Positions 8,950 to 17,051 of a DNA stretch of 64,000 nucleotides are shown one piece after another. The notes beneath the pieces were generated by a model, which made no database searches, was not told the origin of the DNA, and saw only the letters and a list, made by a program, of their open reading frames with translations. The position numbers were made by a program, and so were the translations under genes. The stretch is taken from contig NZ_CP155729.1 in NCBI RefSeq assembly GCF_039724765.1, forward strand, positions 3,171,501 through 3,235,500, read 5' to 3'. Position 1 is the stretch's first letter, and the number at the start of each line of letters is the position of its first letter. Source of the stretch: Sagittula stellata E-37. Its GTDB lineage: Bacteria > Pseudomonadota > Alphaproteobacteria > Rhodobacterales > Rhodobacteraceae.

Positions 8950-11433
8950 ATGAGCAGCTACGACGAATTCGACGCTTTCGAGGCGTCTTCGCTTTCCGCC
9001 CGCGCGATGGCCGCGCGCCCGAACCCCTATCTGGACGAGCTGAACCCGGCCCAGAGGGAGGCGGTCGAACATCTCGACGGGCCGGTCCTGATGCTGGCCG
9101 GCGCCGGCACCGGCAAGACCAAGGCGCTGACCGCCCGGGTGGTGCACCTTCTGAACACCGGCCGCGCCCGCCCGAACGAGATCCTCAGCGTGACCTTCAC
9201 CAACAAGGCCGCGCGCGAGATGAAGACCCGCGTCGGCAAGGTGCTGGGCCAGGTGGTGGAGGGGATGCCCTGGATGGGCACCTTCCACTCGATCTGCGTG
9301 AAGCTGCTGCGCCGCCACGCCGAACTCGTCGGCCTGAAGTCCAACTTCACCATCCTCGACACCGACGACCAGCTGCGGCTGCTCAAGCAACTGGTGCAGG
9401 CGCATGGCATCGACGACAAGCGCTGGCCCGCACGCCAGCTTGCCAACATCATCGACGGCTGGAAGAACCGCGCGCTGACACCCGACAAGGTGCCCGCCGC
9501 GGACGCCGGTGCCTACAACCACAAGGGACCGCGCCTCTACGCGGAATACCAGGACCGCCTGAAGGAGCTGAACGCCACCGACTTCGGCGACCTGCTCCTG
9601 CATATGGTGACGATCTTCCAGACCCACCCGGACGTGCTGGAACAATACCAGCGCTGGTTCCGCTACATCCTCGTGGACGAATACCAGGACACCAACGTCG
9701 CGCAGTACCTCTGGCTGCGTCTCCTCGCGTCGGCGCACAAGAACATCTGCTGCGTGGGCGACGACGACCAGTCGATCTACGGCTGGCGCGGCGCAGAGGT
9801 GGGCAACATCCTGCGGTTCGAAAAGGACTTTCCCGGCGCGCACGTGGTGCGCCTGGAACAGAACTACCGCTCCACCCCGCATATCCTCGCCGCCGCCTCC
9901 GGCGTGATCCGGGGCAATTCGAACCGGCTCGGCAAAGAGCTCTGGACCGATCGGGAAGAGGGCTGGAAGGTCCGCCTGATCGGTCACTGGGACGGCGAGG
10001 AGGAGGCCCGCTGGGTCGGCGAGGAAATCGAATCGATGCAGAACGGCACGCGCCGGATGCGGCCGTTCAGCCTCGACGAGATGGCGATCCTTGTCCGCGC
10101 CTCACACCAGATGCGCGCCTTCGAGGACCGCTTCCTGACCATAGGCCTGCCCTACCGCGTCATCGGCGGCCCGCGCTTCTACGAACGGATGGAGATCCGC
10201 GATGCCATGGCCTACTTCCGGCTGGTGATTTCGCCCACGGACGACCTCGCGTTCGAGCGGATCGTGAACACGCCGAAGCGCGGCCTTGGCGACAAGGCGC
10301 AGCAGACCATCCAGCGCATCGCGCGCGAGAACGGCGTACCCCTTGTGGACGGCGCCGCGCTGGCCATCGAACAGGGTGCGATCAAGGGAAAGGGTGCAAA
10401 GGCGCTCGGCCAACTGGTTACCGACCTCGCGCGCTGGGGCCAAAAGATGCGCGGCCCTGTCCGGGAGATTACTGAAGAAGTGGGCAAGATGGCTGCTGCG
10501 GGCGAGGCCGAGCAAATTTTTCGGATTGAATATGGAAAGCCGGAGATATCGCACATCGAACTCGCCCAAGAGATCTTGGAAGAGTCTGGCTACATCGACA
10601 GCTACTACCTACCGAAAAAAGATCCGGATGATCCAAATGAACAGCGAAAATTGAAGGATGCAGAGGCTGGCGGCCGGCTGGAGAACCTCAAAGAACTGGT
10701 CAAGGCGCTGGAAAGCTTCGAGAACCTGCAAGGTTTCCTCGAACACGTCAGCCTTGTCATGGACAACGATACCGACGAATCCGGCGCCAAGGTCTCGATC
10801 ATGACGCTGCACGCCGCCAAGGGGCTGGAGTTCCCCGCCGTCTTCCTGCCGGGCTGGGAGGACGGCCTCTTCCCCTCGCAACGCTCCATGGACGAAAGCG
10901 GCGTGAAGGGGCTGGAGGAAGAGCGGCGGCTCGCCTACGTCGGCATCACCCGGGCCGAGGAGTGCTGCACCATCAGCTTCGCGGGCAACCGTCGTGTCTT
11001 TGGCCAGTGGCAGTCGCAGATGCCTTCGCGCTTTGTCGACGAACTCCCCGAAGAGCACGTGGAAGTCCTGACGCCGCCGGGCCTTTACGGCGGGGGCGGT
11101 TTCGGCGCGGCGCAAGGCGGCTTCGGCGACACTTCCTCGACGCTGGAAACCCGCGCGTCAGAGGCGAATGTCTACAATTCGCCCGGCTGGAAACGGCTGC
11201 AGGCGCGGTCGGGCGACCGCCCGATCAGCCAGCCGCGAGAATCGAAGACCCAGGTGATCGACATGCAGGCGGTTTCGGCCTTCACCATCGGCGAACGCGT
11301 GTTCCACCAGAAGTTCGGCTACGGCACTGTCGACGGGATCGAGGGCGACAAGCTCGAAATCGCGTTCGAGAAGGCCGGGACGAAGAAGGTCGTGGCCCGT
11401 TTTCTCTGCGCCGCCGACGACGTTCCGTTCTGA
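8950..11433 (+). CDS. uvrD: UvrD/PcrA-type ATP-dependent 3'-5' DNA helicase
   Basis: An 827-residue superfamily 1A helicase for DNA repair and replication restart. The Q-motif region LNPAQREAV is at 31-39, Walker A GAGTGKT at 51-57, motif II DEYQDT, motif III GDDDQSIYGWRGAE, motif IV EQNYRST, motif V MTLHAAKGLEFPAVFLPG and motif VI RLAYVGITRAE. The C-terminal 60 residues (RVFHQKFGYGTVDGIEG...) form the Tudor-like RNA-polymerase-binding tail seen in PcrA/UvrD. An insert between the 2B and 2A regions (GKPEISHIELAQEI through LKDAEAGG) is encoded by distinctly AT-richer DNA; see the separate entry. The gene stands alone. Confidence 0.96.
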   Translation: MSSYDEFDAFEASSLSARAMAARPNPYLDELNPAQREAVEHLDGPVLMLAGAGTGKTKALTARVVHLLNTGRARPNEILSVTFTNKAAREMKTRVGKVLGQVVEGMPWMGTFHSICVKLLRRHAELVGLKSNFTILDTDDQLRLLKQLVQAHGIDDKRWPARQLANIIDGWKNRALTPDKVPAADAGAYNHKGPRLYAEYQDRLKELNATDFGDLLLHMVTIFQTHPDVLEQYQRWFRYILVDEYQDTNVAQYLWLRLLASAHKNICCVGDDDQSIYGWRGAEVGNILRFEKDFPGAHVVRLEQNYRSTPHILAAASGVIRGNSNRLGKELWTDREEGWKVRLIGHWDGEEEARWVGEEIESMQNGTRRMRPFSLDEMAILVRASHQMRAFEDRFLTIGLPYRVIGGPRFYERMEIRDAMAYFRLVISPTDDLAFERIVNTPKRGLGDKAQQTIQRIARENGVPLVDGAALAIEQGAIKGKGAKALGQLVTDLARWGQKMRGPVREITEEVGKMAAAGEAEQIFRIEYGKPEISHIELAQEILEESGYIDSYYLPKKDPDDPNEQRKLKDAEAGGRLENLKELVKALESFENLQGFLEHVSLVMDNDTDESGAKVSIMTLHAAKGLEFPAVFLPGWEDGLFPSQRSMDESGVKGLEEERRLAYVGITRAEECCTISFAGNRRVFGQWQSQMPSRFVDELPEEHVEVLTPPGLYGGGGFGAAQGGFGDTSSTLETRASEANVYNSPGWKRLQARSGDRPISQPRESKTQVIDMQAVSAFTIGERVFHQKFGYGTVDGIEGDKLEIAFEKAGTKKVVARFLCAADDVPF
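10511..10660. other. Low-GC patch inside the helicase gene
   Basis: By hand count 66 of these 150 bases are G or C (44%), against roughly 60% or more in neighbouring lines of the same gene. The reading frame stays open. Codons here such as ATT, GAA, AAA, CTA, TTG and AAT are rare in the rest of the gene. The segment encodes part of the 2B-2A linker (IEYGKPEIS to LKDAE), just before the conserved GRLENLKELVKALE block. Confidence 0.8.
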
Positions 11434-11571
11434 CCTGACGCCAATCCGCAGCGTTGCCGCACAGACCCGGGGCGCCCGGGGGCCGAAATCCGCGCACCCC
11501 GCGCGCCGCCTGTTCGCAAGCGTCGCGCAGCGTGCTATCCCGTTGTCATCGCTTACGTTCAGGGAAGTCCC

Positions 11572-12090
11572 GTGCTCTGCAAGACACCGCTCCGGATCGC
11601 CGCCGCGCTGGCCCTATGCCTCTCGTCCGGCCCCTTGGCCGCGCAGGATCCGGTGGTCAACTTCTCGCCCGAAGACGCGGAGATGTCCGCCGCCATCGAA
11701 GAGGCGCGCAGCCATCTCGATTTCGTGCTGGCCCGGCTGACAACTGACGACGGCGGGCTGCACCCGGCGCTGAACCTCAAGGCGCGGCTGCCGGTGGATC
11801 ACTTCGACGTCGATGACGAAGTCATATGGGTCGAACACGTCGCCCTGTCCGAAGACGGCAGATTTACCGGCAAGCTGGCCAACGATCCCGCCTACCTTCC
11901 CGGCCTGTCGCTGGGCGACACCGTCAGCTTCGAACGCGACCAGATCGCCGATTGGTCGGTGTTGTCGACTGACGGGCGGATGTATGGGCACTACACCACC
12001 CGCGTGATGCTTCCGCACTTGTCACGCAGTGAGGCGGAACAGGTCGGTGACCTTCTCTCCCCCGATCCCATCCCCGAAGCCTGGCGCTAG
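11572..12090 (+). CDS. Secreted DUF2314-domain protein
   Basis: A 172-residue protein starting at GTG 11572, with AGGGAAG just upstream. Residues 1-24 are a Sec signal peptide (RIAAALALCLSSGPLAAQ), probably cleaved after AAQ, giving a periplasmic protein. The mature part matches the DUF2314 pattern: a strand with EVIWVEHVALSEDGRFTGKLANDPAYLPGLSLGDTVSF is followed by ISDW-like QIADW. The biochemical role of DUF2314 is not established. The gene is monocistronic between uvrD and the rhodanese gene. No catalytic residues are identifiable. Confidence 0.78.
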   Translation: MLCKTPLRIAAALALCLSSGPLAAQDPVVNFSPEDAEMSAAIEEARSHLDFVLARLTTDDGGLHPALNLKARLPVDHFDVDDEVIWVEHVALSEDGRFTGKLANDPAYLPGLSLGDTVSFERDQIADWSVLSTDGRMYGHYTTRVMLPHLSRSEAEQVGDLLSPDPIPEAWR

Positions 12091-12237
12091 GCAAAGGGGT
12101 TTCCTGCAAGATTCACGGTGTTTCCTGCAGGAAACGCCCGAGGCCAAGGCATCTCGCGCCAGATTTACGGCCTCGCCTTCTGCAGCGCCAGCTTCTACCT
12201 TGACCGCAGCGCTTATAAACGGACAGCTTGCGACACC

Positions 12238-12633
12238 ATGGAGAAACTCACCGTAACAGCGGCCCGCATGGTCGCCGCCGCCCGCGATAGAATCCCTGAA
12301 ATCGGCACGGCCGAGGCGATCGAGATGCACAAGGATCCCGACGTCGTCTTCGTCGATATCCGCGATATCCGGGAACGCCAAAAACTGGGCCATATCCCCG
12401 GCGCCGTACACGCGCCGCGCGGCATGATCGAATTCTGGGTCGATCCCGAAAGCCCATATCACAAGCCGGTCTTCGCGCAGGAGGGCAAGCAGTACATCTT
12501 CCACTGTGCCCACGGCCTGCGTTCCGCGCTGACCGTCGCGACCTTGCTGGACATGGGATTCGACGCCGCGCACCTGCGCGACGGCTTCTCCGACTGGGTG
12601 AAGCAGGGCGGGCCGGTAGAGACCGACAGCTGA
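12238..12633 (+). CDS. Rhodanese-like sulfurtransferase domain protein
   Basis: A 131-residue single-domain rhodanese. It has VVFVDIRDIRERQKLGHIPGAVHAPRG (the DxR...GHIPGA signature) and an active-site loop HCAHGLRSA with cysteine C90 positioned to carry a persulfide, then a terminal GFSDWVKQGGPV. Such proteins move sulfane sulfur in the cytoplasm. ATG at 12238 is used: longer in-frame extensions upstream lack a good ribosome site and would add sequence foreign to the family. The stop codon overlaps the next start (TGATG), so it is translationally coupled to the VOC protein. Confidence 0.87.
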   Translation: MEKLTVTAARMVAAARDRIPEIGTAEAIEMHKDPDVVFVDIRDIRERQKLGHIPGAVHAPRGMIEFWVDPESPYHKPVFAQEGKQYIFHCAHGLRSALTVATLLDMGFDAAHLRDGFSDWVKQGGPVETDS

Positions 12634-13028
12634 TGGGGCTGACACTGGCTGCCTTCGCCGTCCTCGTGCCGGAATACGACGCGGGCATTGCCTTTTTTCG
12701 TGACGTCCTCGGGTTCGAGCTGAAGGAAGACACCGACATGGGCGGCGGCAAACGCTGGGTCCGGGTCGGGCGTCCGGGCCACACGACCGAGATCCTGCTC
12801 GCCCGGGCGGTGGGCGACCAGCGCGACGCCATCGGCCAGCAGGGCGGCGGGCGCGTCTGGCTGTTCCTGCGCACCGACGATTTCGCCCGGGATCACAAGG
12901 CCTTCACCGCGAAGGGCGTGGTCTTCGAAGAAGCGCCGCGCCACGAACCCTATGGCACCGTCGCCGTTTTCCGCGACCCCTGGGGCAACCGCTGGGACCT
13001 GATCGAGCCGACGCCGCCCGCAGCCTGA
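12633..13028 (+). CDS. VOC (glyoxalase/bleomycin-resistance) family protein
   Basis: A 131-residue protein of two beta-alpha-beta-beta-beta units: an N-terminal LTLAAFAVLVPEYDAGIAFFRDVLGFEL motif and C-terminal VFEEAPRHEPYGTVAVFRDPWGNRWDLIEP, the pattern of metal-binding glyoxalase-fold proteins. The substrate is unknown. The ATG shares bases with the preceding rhodanese stop codon, so the two genes form a small operon; a shared thiol- or aldehyde-related function is only suggested. Confidence 0.86.
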   Translation: MGLTLAAFAVLVPEYDAGIAFFRDVLGFELKEDTDMGGGKRWVRVGRPGHTTEILLARAVGDQRDAIGQQGGGRVWLFLRTDDFARDHKAFTAKGVVFEEAPRHEPYGTVAVFRDPWGNRWDLIEPTPPAA

Positions 13029-13030
13029 CC

Positions 13031-13050
13031 ACCTGTCAATTCTGTCAGGT
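13031..13050. promoter_or_regulatory. Lux-box-like 20-bp palindrome upstream of luxR-type gene
   Basis: ACCTGTCAATTCTGTCAGGT is an imperfect inverted repeat (ACCTG-N10-CAGGT) of exactly lux-box length. By my own comparison it matches the Vibrio fischeri lux box ACCTGTAGGATCGTACAGGT at 13 of 20 positions, including all but one base of both outer hexamers. It ends 50 bases before the LuxR-type start codon. A second half-site, ACCTGAC at 13059-13065, pairs with GTCAGGT at 13044-13050. Autoregulation is inference. Confidence 0.55.
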
Positions 13051-13100
13051 GAGGGAAAACCTGACTGCCCACGTGCTCCGTCCCGCGCGACAATACCGGA

Positions 13101-13997
13101 ATGGAACACTTTGATGGCATGGCCGTTGCGGCGACGGAGACATTCGTACCCGCCCGGCTCCTGGACTTTCTGTTGAGGCTCGAAGCGACCCGCACCACTG
13201 ACGCGGTCTGGGAGCTGTTTCTCGATCTTGCCCACGGGCTGGACCTGAATGTCGTCGAGTACGTCTACTCCGCCGACTTCCGAAACTGGGAGCAGGCGCA
13301 ATTCATCCGAACGACCTTCACCTCGGACTGGCTCGACCGTGTGCGCGCCTATCCCCACATCCGCGATACCTCGGACTTCCGGACTCATGGTTGCCGCTAT
13401 CTGACGCCGCTGAAGATCGGCGCCGCCTACCTTCCGTCGATGGGCGAGATTTCCGCTGACAAGCGGCGCCACGTTCTTTTGGCGGCGGAACATGGTCTGA
13501 ACGCCGGGGTCGCCTTTCCGTTGCGCATGGGAGACCCGGGTCACGCCGCGCTTATCACCTTCGGCGGCGACCACAGCGCAGAGGCCTTCGATGCGCTGCT
13601 GGCCCGGCACGGCTGGACCCTGCACACCGCCGCGCTGGCCGGGCACGCGCGCTACGCGGAGCTTTTCAAGACTGAATTCATCGAGCGCAACCAACTGACC
13701 GCAAAGCAGAAAGAGCTTCTGTGCCTCATCGGCCACGGGATGATGGACAAGCAGATCGCGCACAAGCTGGGGGTATCGTTTTCGGCGGTCCGCCAAAGGC
13801 TCGCGTCGGTACAGGCCAAGACCGGCGCGCAGAACCGGGCCGACCTCGCGGGGCTCGCCGCCCGCATCGGTCTGGTTCCCGATCCCCTGCTCAAGGCGCA
13901 TGGCGACGACCTGACCGTCTTCGTCTGCACCGGCGACGGCCCGACCGGAACAAAGGCGTTCCCGCCCCGCCAATGCGCCCCCGAAGCGGCGGAATGA
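13101..13997 (+). CDS. LuxR-family regulator with autoinducer-binding-like domain (solo)
   Basis: A 298-residue protein. Residues about 20-180 fit the autoinducer-binding fold (DAVWELFLDLAHGLDLNVVEYVY, then TSDWLDRVRAYPHI), but the usual Asp-Pro pair of the acyl-homoserine-lactone pocket is not evident, so the ligand may differ. Residues about 200-258 are a GerE/LuxR HTH: LTAKQKELLCLIGHGMMDKQ then LGVSFSAVRQRLASVQAKTG. No luxI-type synthase lies in the window, making it a LuxR solo here. About 35 residues extend past the HTH. A lux-box-like element lies just upstream. Confidence 0.85.
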   Translation: MEHFDGMAVAATETFVPARLLDFLLRLEATRTTDAVWELFLDLAHGLDLNVVEYVYSADFRNWEQAQFIRTTFTSDWLDRVRAYPHIRDTSDFRTHGCRYLTPLKIGAAYLPSMGEISADKRRHVLLAAEHGLNAGVAFPLRMGDPGHAALITFGGDHSAEAFDALLARHGWTLHTAALAGHARYAELFKTEFIERNQLTAKQKELLCLIGHGMMDKQIAHKLGVSFSAVRQRLASVQAKTGAQNRADLAGLAARIGLVPDPLLKAHGDDLTVFVCTGDGPTGTKAFPPRQCAPEAAE

Positions 13998-14130
13998 CCT
14001 GCACCGCCCGGGCGCGACCTGGCGTAGGGCGGGGCTTCGCGCCGCCCCCTTCACAATTTTCGGCAGGCCCCGATTTTTCCGCTTGCGCCCCTCCCGCGGA
14101 AGCCTTAAACGCCCCCCTACCATTTGGCAC

Positions 14131-14205
14131 GCGGGCGTAGCTCAGGGGTAGAGCATAACCTTGCCAAGGTTAGGGTCGGGCGTTCGAATCGCCTCGCCCG
14201 CTCCA
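14131..14205 (+). tRNA. tRNA-Gly (anticodon GCC), copy 1, CCA encoded
   Basis: Acceptor GCGGGCG (14131-14137) pairs with CGCCCGC (14195-14201). The D-arm is GCTCAGGGGTAGAGC, the anticodon stem TAACC/GGTTA encloses loop TTGCCAA (anticodon GCC), and the T-arm contains GTTCGAATC. Discriminator T is followed by an encoded CCA. Confidence 0.97.
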
Positions 14206-14266
14206 AGTGGCCGGACACCGGATCAGCGCCATGGCGCACGTCGGGGTCCAGATGACAGACTGGTTC

Positions 14267-14341
14267 GCGGGCGTAGCTCAGGGGTAGAGCATAACCTTGC
14301 CAAGGTTAGGGTCGGGCGTTCGAATCGCCTCGCCCGCTCCA
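14267..14341 (+). tRNA. tRNA-Gly (anticodon GCC), copy 2, identical
   Basis: Base-for-base identical to the copy 61 bases upstream over all 75 positions including CCA. The spacer between them is unrelated to flanking sequence, so only the gene proper is duplicated. The pair is probably co-transcribed. Confidence 0.97.
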
Positions 14342-14466
14342 GTCGTCGATCTTTAAGCACCGCAGCACGCAACGCAACGGCGACACCCGCCGCGCTTTCC
14401 GCGTGCGCCCTCTTTCCGCGCGTCCCCTGCCCGCCTATAAGGCGCCGACCAGCAAGAGGACGACCG

Positions 14467-15054
14467 ATGCGCCGCGCCACCGTGACCCGCAAGACCGCCG
14501 AGACCAGCATTTCCGTCGAACTGAACCTCGACGGCAGCGGCACCTACGACAACCAGACCGGCGTCGGTTTCTTCGATCACATGCTGGACCAGCTCTCTCG
14601 GCACTCGCTGATCGACATGACGATCCGGGCCGAGGGCGACCTGCACATCGACGACCACCACACGGTCGAGGATACCGGCATCGCCATCGGCCAGGCGCTG
14701 GTCAAGGCGCTTGGCGACAAGCGTGGCATTCGCCGTTATGGCGCCTGCCTGCTGCCGATGGACGACAGCCTCGTGCGCGCCGCGCTCGACCTGTCCGCAC
14801 GGCCTTTCCTCGTATGGAACGTCGATCTGCCCAGTGCCAAGATCGGCACCTTCGACACAGAACTGGTGCGCGAGTTCTTTCAGGCGCTCAGCACGCATGG
14901 CGGCATCACGCTGCACGTCGACAAGCTGCACGGCCTGAACAGCCACCACATCGCCGAAGCGGCCTTCAAGGCCGTTGCCCGTGCCCTGCGCGAAGCGGTG
15001 GAACCCGATCCGCGCAAGGGCGACGCGATCCCCTCGACCAAGGGCGCGCTCTGA
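14467..15054 (+). CDS. hisB: Imidazoleglycerol-phosphate dehydratase
   Basis: A 195-residue enzyme of histidine synthesis converting imidazole-glycerol phosphate to imidazole-acetol phosphate. The metal-binding repeats are visible: [28 protein letters not shown], and in the second half [16 protein letters not shown]. It is the monofunctional form without the phosphatase domain. ATG at 14467 follows AGAGGA. It heads the his cluster and its stop codon directly abuts the stop codon of the convergent DUF2306 gene, with no spacer. Confidence 0.97.
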   Translation: MRRATVTRKTAETSISVELNLDGSGTYDNQTGVGFFDHMLDQLSRHSLIDMTIRAEGDLHIDDHHTVEDTGIAIGQALVKALGDKRGIRRYGACLLPMDDSLVRAALDLSARPFLVWNVDLPSAKIGTFDTELVREFFQALSTHGGITLHVDKLHGLNSHHIAEAAFKAVARALREAVEPDPRKGDAIPSTKGAL

Positions 15055-15666
15055 TCAGGCGACGGCGGGCAGGCGGCGGGCACGGTCCCGCCGTAGCCAC
15101 CATTCCATCAGGATCACGTTGGGCATCCAGGACGACCACGCCGTGATGACGTAGATCGTCTCGAACCCCACGAGCGGCACGAACAGCCCGAGTTGCAGGC
15201 GCAAGGACACCGCGCCAAAGGTCATCGCCGCGGAACGCAGCATCCAGACCCGGTGTTCGGCGATCCGGCCCGCGCGGGCCAGCCAGACCGCCCGCGCCGT
15301 GCTGCCCAGCCACATCACGGCCAGCAAGCCAAAGCCCCAGGACGCCACCGGTCCGGCGGAACTCCCTGGCGCCAGCCACAGCCCGCCCAGCCCCGCCAGC
15401 AGGACCGACAGGGCGTAGACCCGCCCCGTCCATCGGTGCAGCGCAGGACGCCGCGCCCGCAGACTTGGCCAGAACTGGAACGGCATGACCGCCAGCGCCA
15501 CCGGTGCCAGAAGGATATGCGCGTAAAGTGCCACCGCCCCTCCGTCCAGGTGATGCGCCATGAAGGGCATCGCCTGCGGCACGCCAAATGCCAGGAACCG
15601 CCAAGACGCCAGCGCCACCGCCAGCGACAGGACCGCGATCAGGATCGTCCGTGCCTTCGTCATCAT
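15055..15666 (-). CDS. DUF2306 integral membrane protein
   Basis: A 203-residue inner-membrane protein with about five or six hydrophobic helices (ILIAVLSLAVALASW near the start, then ALYAHILLAPVALAVMPFQF). DUF2306 hallmarks are HLDGGAVALYAHI and RARRPALHRWTGRVY with a conserved His-Arg-Trp, and a later AEHRVWMLRSAAM. Function is not established for the family. Start at 15666 is fixed by GGGGGAAAG immediately upstream; a longer in-frame form would read through the operator region. It is divergent from the TetR gene and lies under one of two operator copies, so it is the likely repressed target. Confidence 0.85.
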   Translation of the reverse strand: MMTKARTILIAVLSLAVALASWRFLAFGVPQAMPFMAHHLDGGAVALYAHILLAPVALAVMPFQFWPSLRARRPALHRWTGRVYALSVLLAGLGGLWLAPGSSAGPVASWGFGLLAVMWLGSTARAVWLARAGRIAEHRVWMLRSAAMTFGAVSLRLQLGLFVPLVGFETIYVITAWSSWMPNVILMEWWLRRDRARRLPAVA

Positions 15667-15680
15667 CTTTCCCCCGATGA

Positions 15681-15697
15681 ACTTTACACTGTCAAGA
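15681..15697. promoter_or_regulatory. TetR operator, copy 1 (imperfect)
   Basis: ACTTTACACTGTCAAGA, identical at 15 of 17 positions to the perfect palindrome at 15719-15735. It lies 14 bases upstream of the DUF2306 start codon. Operator role is inferred from duplication, symmetry and the divergent TetR gene. Confidence 0.7.
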
Positions 15698-15718
15698 TGA
15701 ATCACGATATGACCCAAA

Positions 15719-15735
15719 ACTTGACACTGTCAAGT
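15719..15735. promoter_or_regulatory. TetR operator, copy 2 (perfect palindrome)
   Basis: ACTTGACA-C-TGTCAAGT is a perfect 8-1-8 inverted repeat, 20 bases upstream of the TetR ATG. It contains TTGACA, so it could cover a -35 element. Its centre is 38 bases from that of copy 1. Confidence 0.75.
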
Positions 15736-15755
15736 CATCCGGATACGCCGCCGGC

Positions 15756-16346
15756 ATGAACACCAACGACAAGACCCGCCACCACCACGGCAACCTGAAA
15801 CCGGCGCTGGTAGAGGCCGGGATCGCACTCCTGAAGGAAGGCGGGCTGGACGCGCTGAGCCTCAGGAAATGCGCCGCGCGCGCCGGTGTGTCCCACGCCG
15901 CGCCCGCCCATCACTTCGGCAATGCGGACGGGCTGCGGCATGCCATCGCCGACGAAGGCTTTGCCCGGTTCGAGAAGGCCATGCTTGCACACGCAGACGC
16001 CGGGCCGCAGACGCCGCGCGACCGGCTGCGCGGCATCGCGCGCGGCTACCTCGCCTTCGCCCGGTCCGAGCCGGCGCTCTATGACCTGATCTTCAGCTTC
16101 CGCGATGCAGGCCCCTTTACCGAGACCGACCGAGGTGCCTCTGCCGCCTACCGCGTCCTGCGCGACACCTGCGGGCCGCTCGTCCCTCCCGGCACCGACC
16201 CGCTGGTGATCGAAACGCAGGTCTGGTCGCTGTGCCACGGCTTTGTCCTGCTGCAGATGACGGGCCGCTTCGGCGACGCCCTGCCCGACGACGCCGCGAT
16301 CCTCGCGCTGCTCGACCACGTCGGCCGCGATCCCCAGCCCTCTTGA
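15756..16346 (+). CDS. TetR/AcrR family repressor
   Basis: A 196-residue TetR regulator. The N-terminal HTH (about residues 12-58) begins HHHGNLKPALVEAGIALLKEGG and contains the recognition helix region VSHAAPAHHFGNADGL. The C-terminal ligand domain has LRGIARGYLAFARSEPALYDLIF, typical of the WHG subgroup. It is divergent from the DUF2306 membrane-protein gene with two copies of a 17-base palindrome between, so autorepression and control of that gene are likely. The inducer is unknown. It ends 52 bases before hisH. Confidence 0.92.
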   Translation: MNTNDKTRHHHGNLKPALVEAGIALLKEGGLDALSLRKCAARAGVSHAAPAHHFGNADGLRHAIADEGFARFEKAMLAHADAGPQTPRDRLRGIARGYLAFARSEPALYDLIFSFRDAGPFTETDRGASAAYRVLRDTCGPLVPPGTDPLVIETQVWSLCHGFVLLQMTGRFGDALPDDAAILALLDHVGRDPQPS

Positions 16347-16398
16347 CGCCTGCGCCGTTTCGCGCGACCTCCGGGGCGCGCACAGGAAAGGACCGCCC

Positions 16399-17034
16399 AT
16401 GCTCACCGCCATCATCGACTACGAAAGCGGCAACCTGCACTCCGCCGAAAAGGCCTTCCAGAAGATGGCCGCCGAAACCGGCGCGGGTTCGGTCGTGGTG
16501 ACCTCCGATCCGGAAACCGTCGCGGTGGCCGACCACATCGTCCTGCCCGGCGACGGCGCCTTCCCCGCCTGCGCGGCGGCCCTGCGCGCATCGGGATGTT
16601 TCGAGGCGATGGTGGACGCCGTCGAAAACCGCGGCCGCCCGTTCCTTGGCATCTGCGTGGGTATGCAGCTCATGGCGCAGGAGGGGCATGAGTACGAGGC
16701 GACGAAGGGGCTGGGCTGGATCGACGGCTCGGTCGAGCACATCGCCCCGTCCGACCCGGCGCTGAAGGTGCCGCACATGGGCTGGAACGATCTGTTGATC
16801 GACACGCCTCACCCGCTGCTCGACGGGATCGAGACCGGCGAACACGCGTATTTCGTCCACTCCTACCAGATGCGGATGCTGGCCCCCGGCCAACGCGTCG
16901 CGCATGTCGATTACGGCGGCGACGTCACCGCCATCGTGGCGGACGGCACCAAGGTCGGGCTGCAGTTCCACCCGGAGAAAAGCGCGGGCGCCGGGCTGCG
17001 CATGATCGCCAACTTTCTGAACTGGCGCCCGTAG
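16399..17034 (+). CDS. hisH: Imidazole glycerol phosphate synthase, glutaminase subunit
   Basis: A 211-residue class I glutamine amidotransferase that delivers ammonia to HisF. The nucleophile elbow GICVGMQLMAQEG holds the catalytic cysteine, and the His-Glu pair is in LQFHPEKS near the end. N-terminal IIDYESGNLHSAEKAF is characteristic. ATG at 16399 follows AGGAAAGGA. It sits between the TetR gene and two DUF2147 genes on the other strand, and its partner hisF is 3.3 kb downstream. Confidence 0.97.
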   Translation: MLTAIIDYESGNLHSAEKAFQKMAAETGAGSVVVTSDPETVAVADHIVLPGDGAFPACAAALRASGCFEAMVDAVENRGRPFLGICVGMQLMAQEGHEYEATKGLGWIDGSVEHIAPSDPALKVPHMGWNDLLIDTPHPLLDGIETGEHAYFVHSYQMRMLAPGQRVAHVDYGGDVTAIVADGTKVGLQFHPEKSAGAGLRMIANFLNWRP

Positions 17035-17051
17035 TCACGCCCCCGGGCGTC

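Noticed and set aside
12459..14123. 554-codon open frame on the minus strand
   Set aside because: It covers the VOC and LuxR-type genes in antisense; low-complexity and motif-free.
14131..14341. tRNA-Gly pair as an integration hotspot
   Set aside because: No integrase, no extra 3' tRNA fragment as an attachment repeat, and downstream genes are ordinary his genes.
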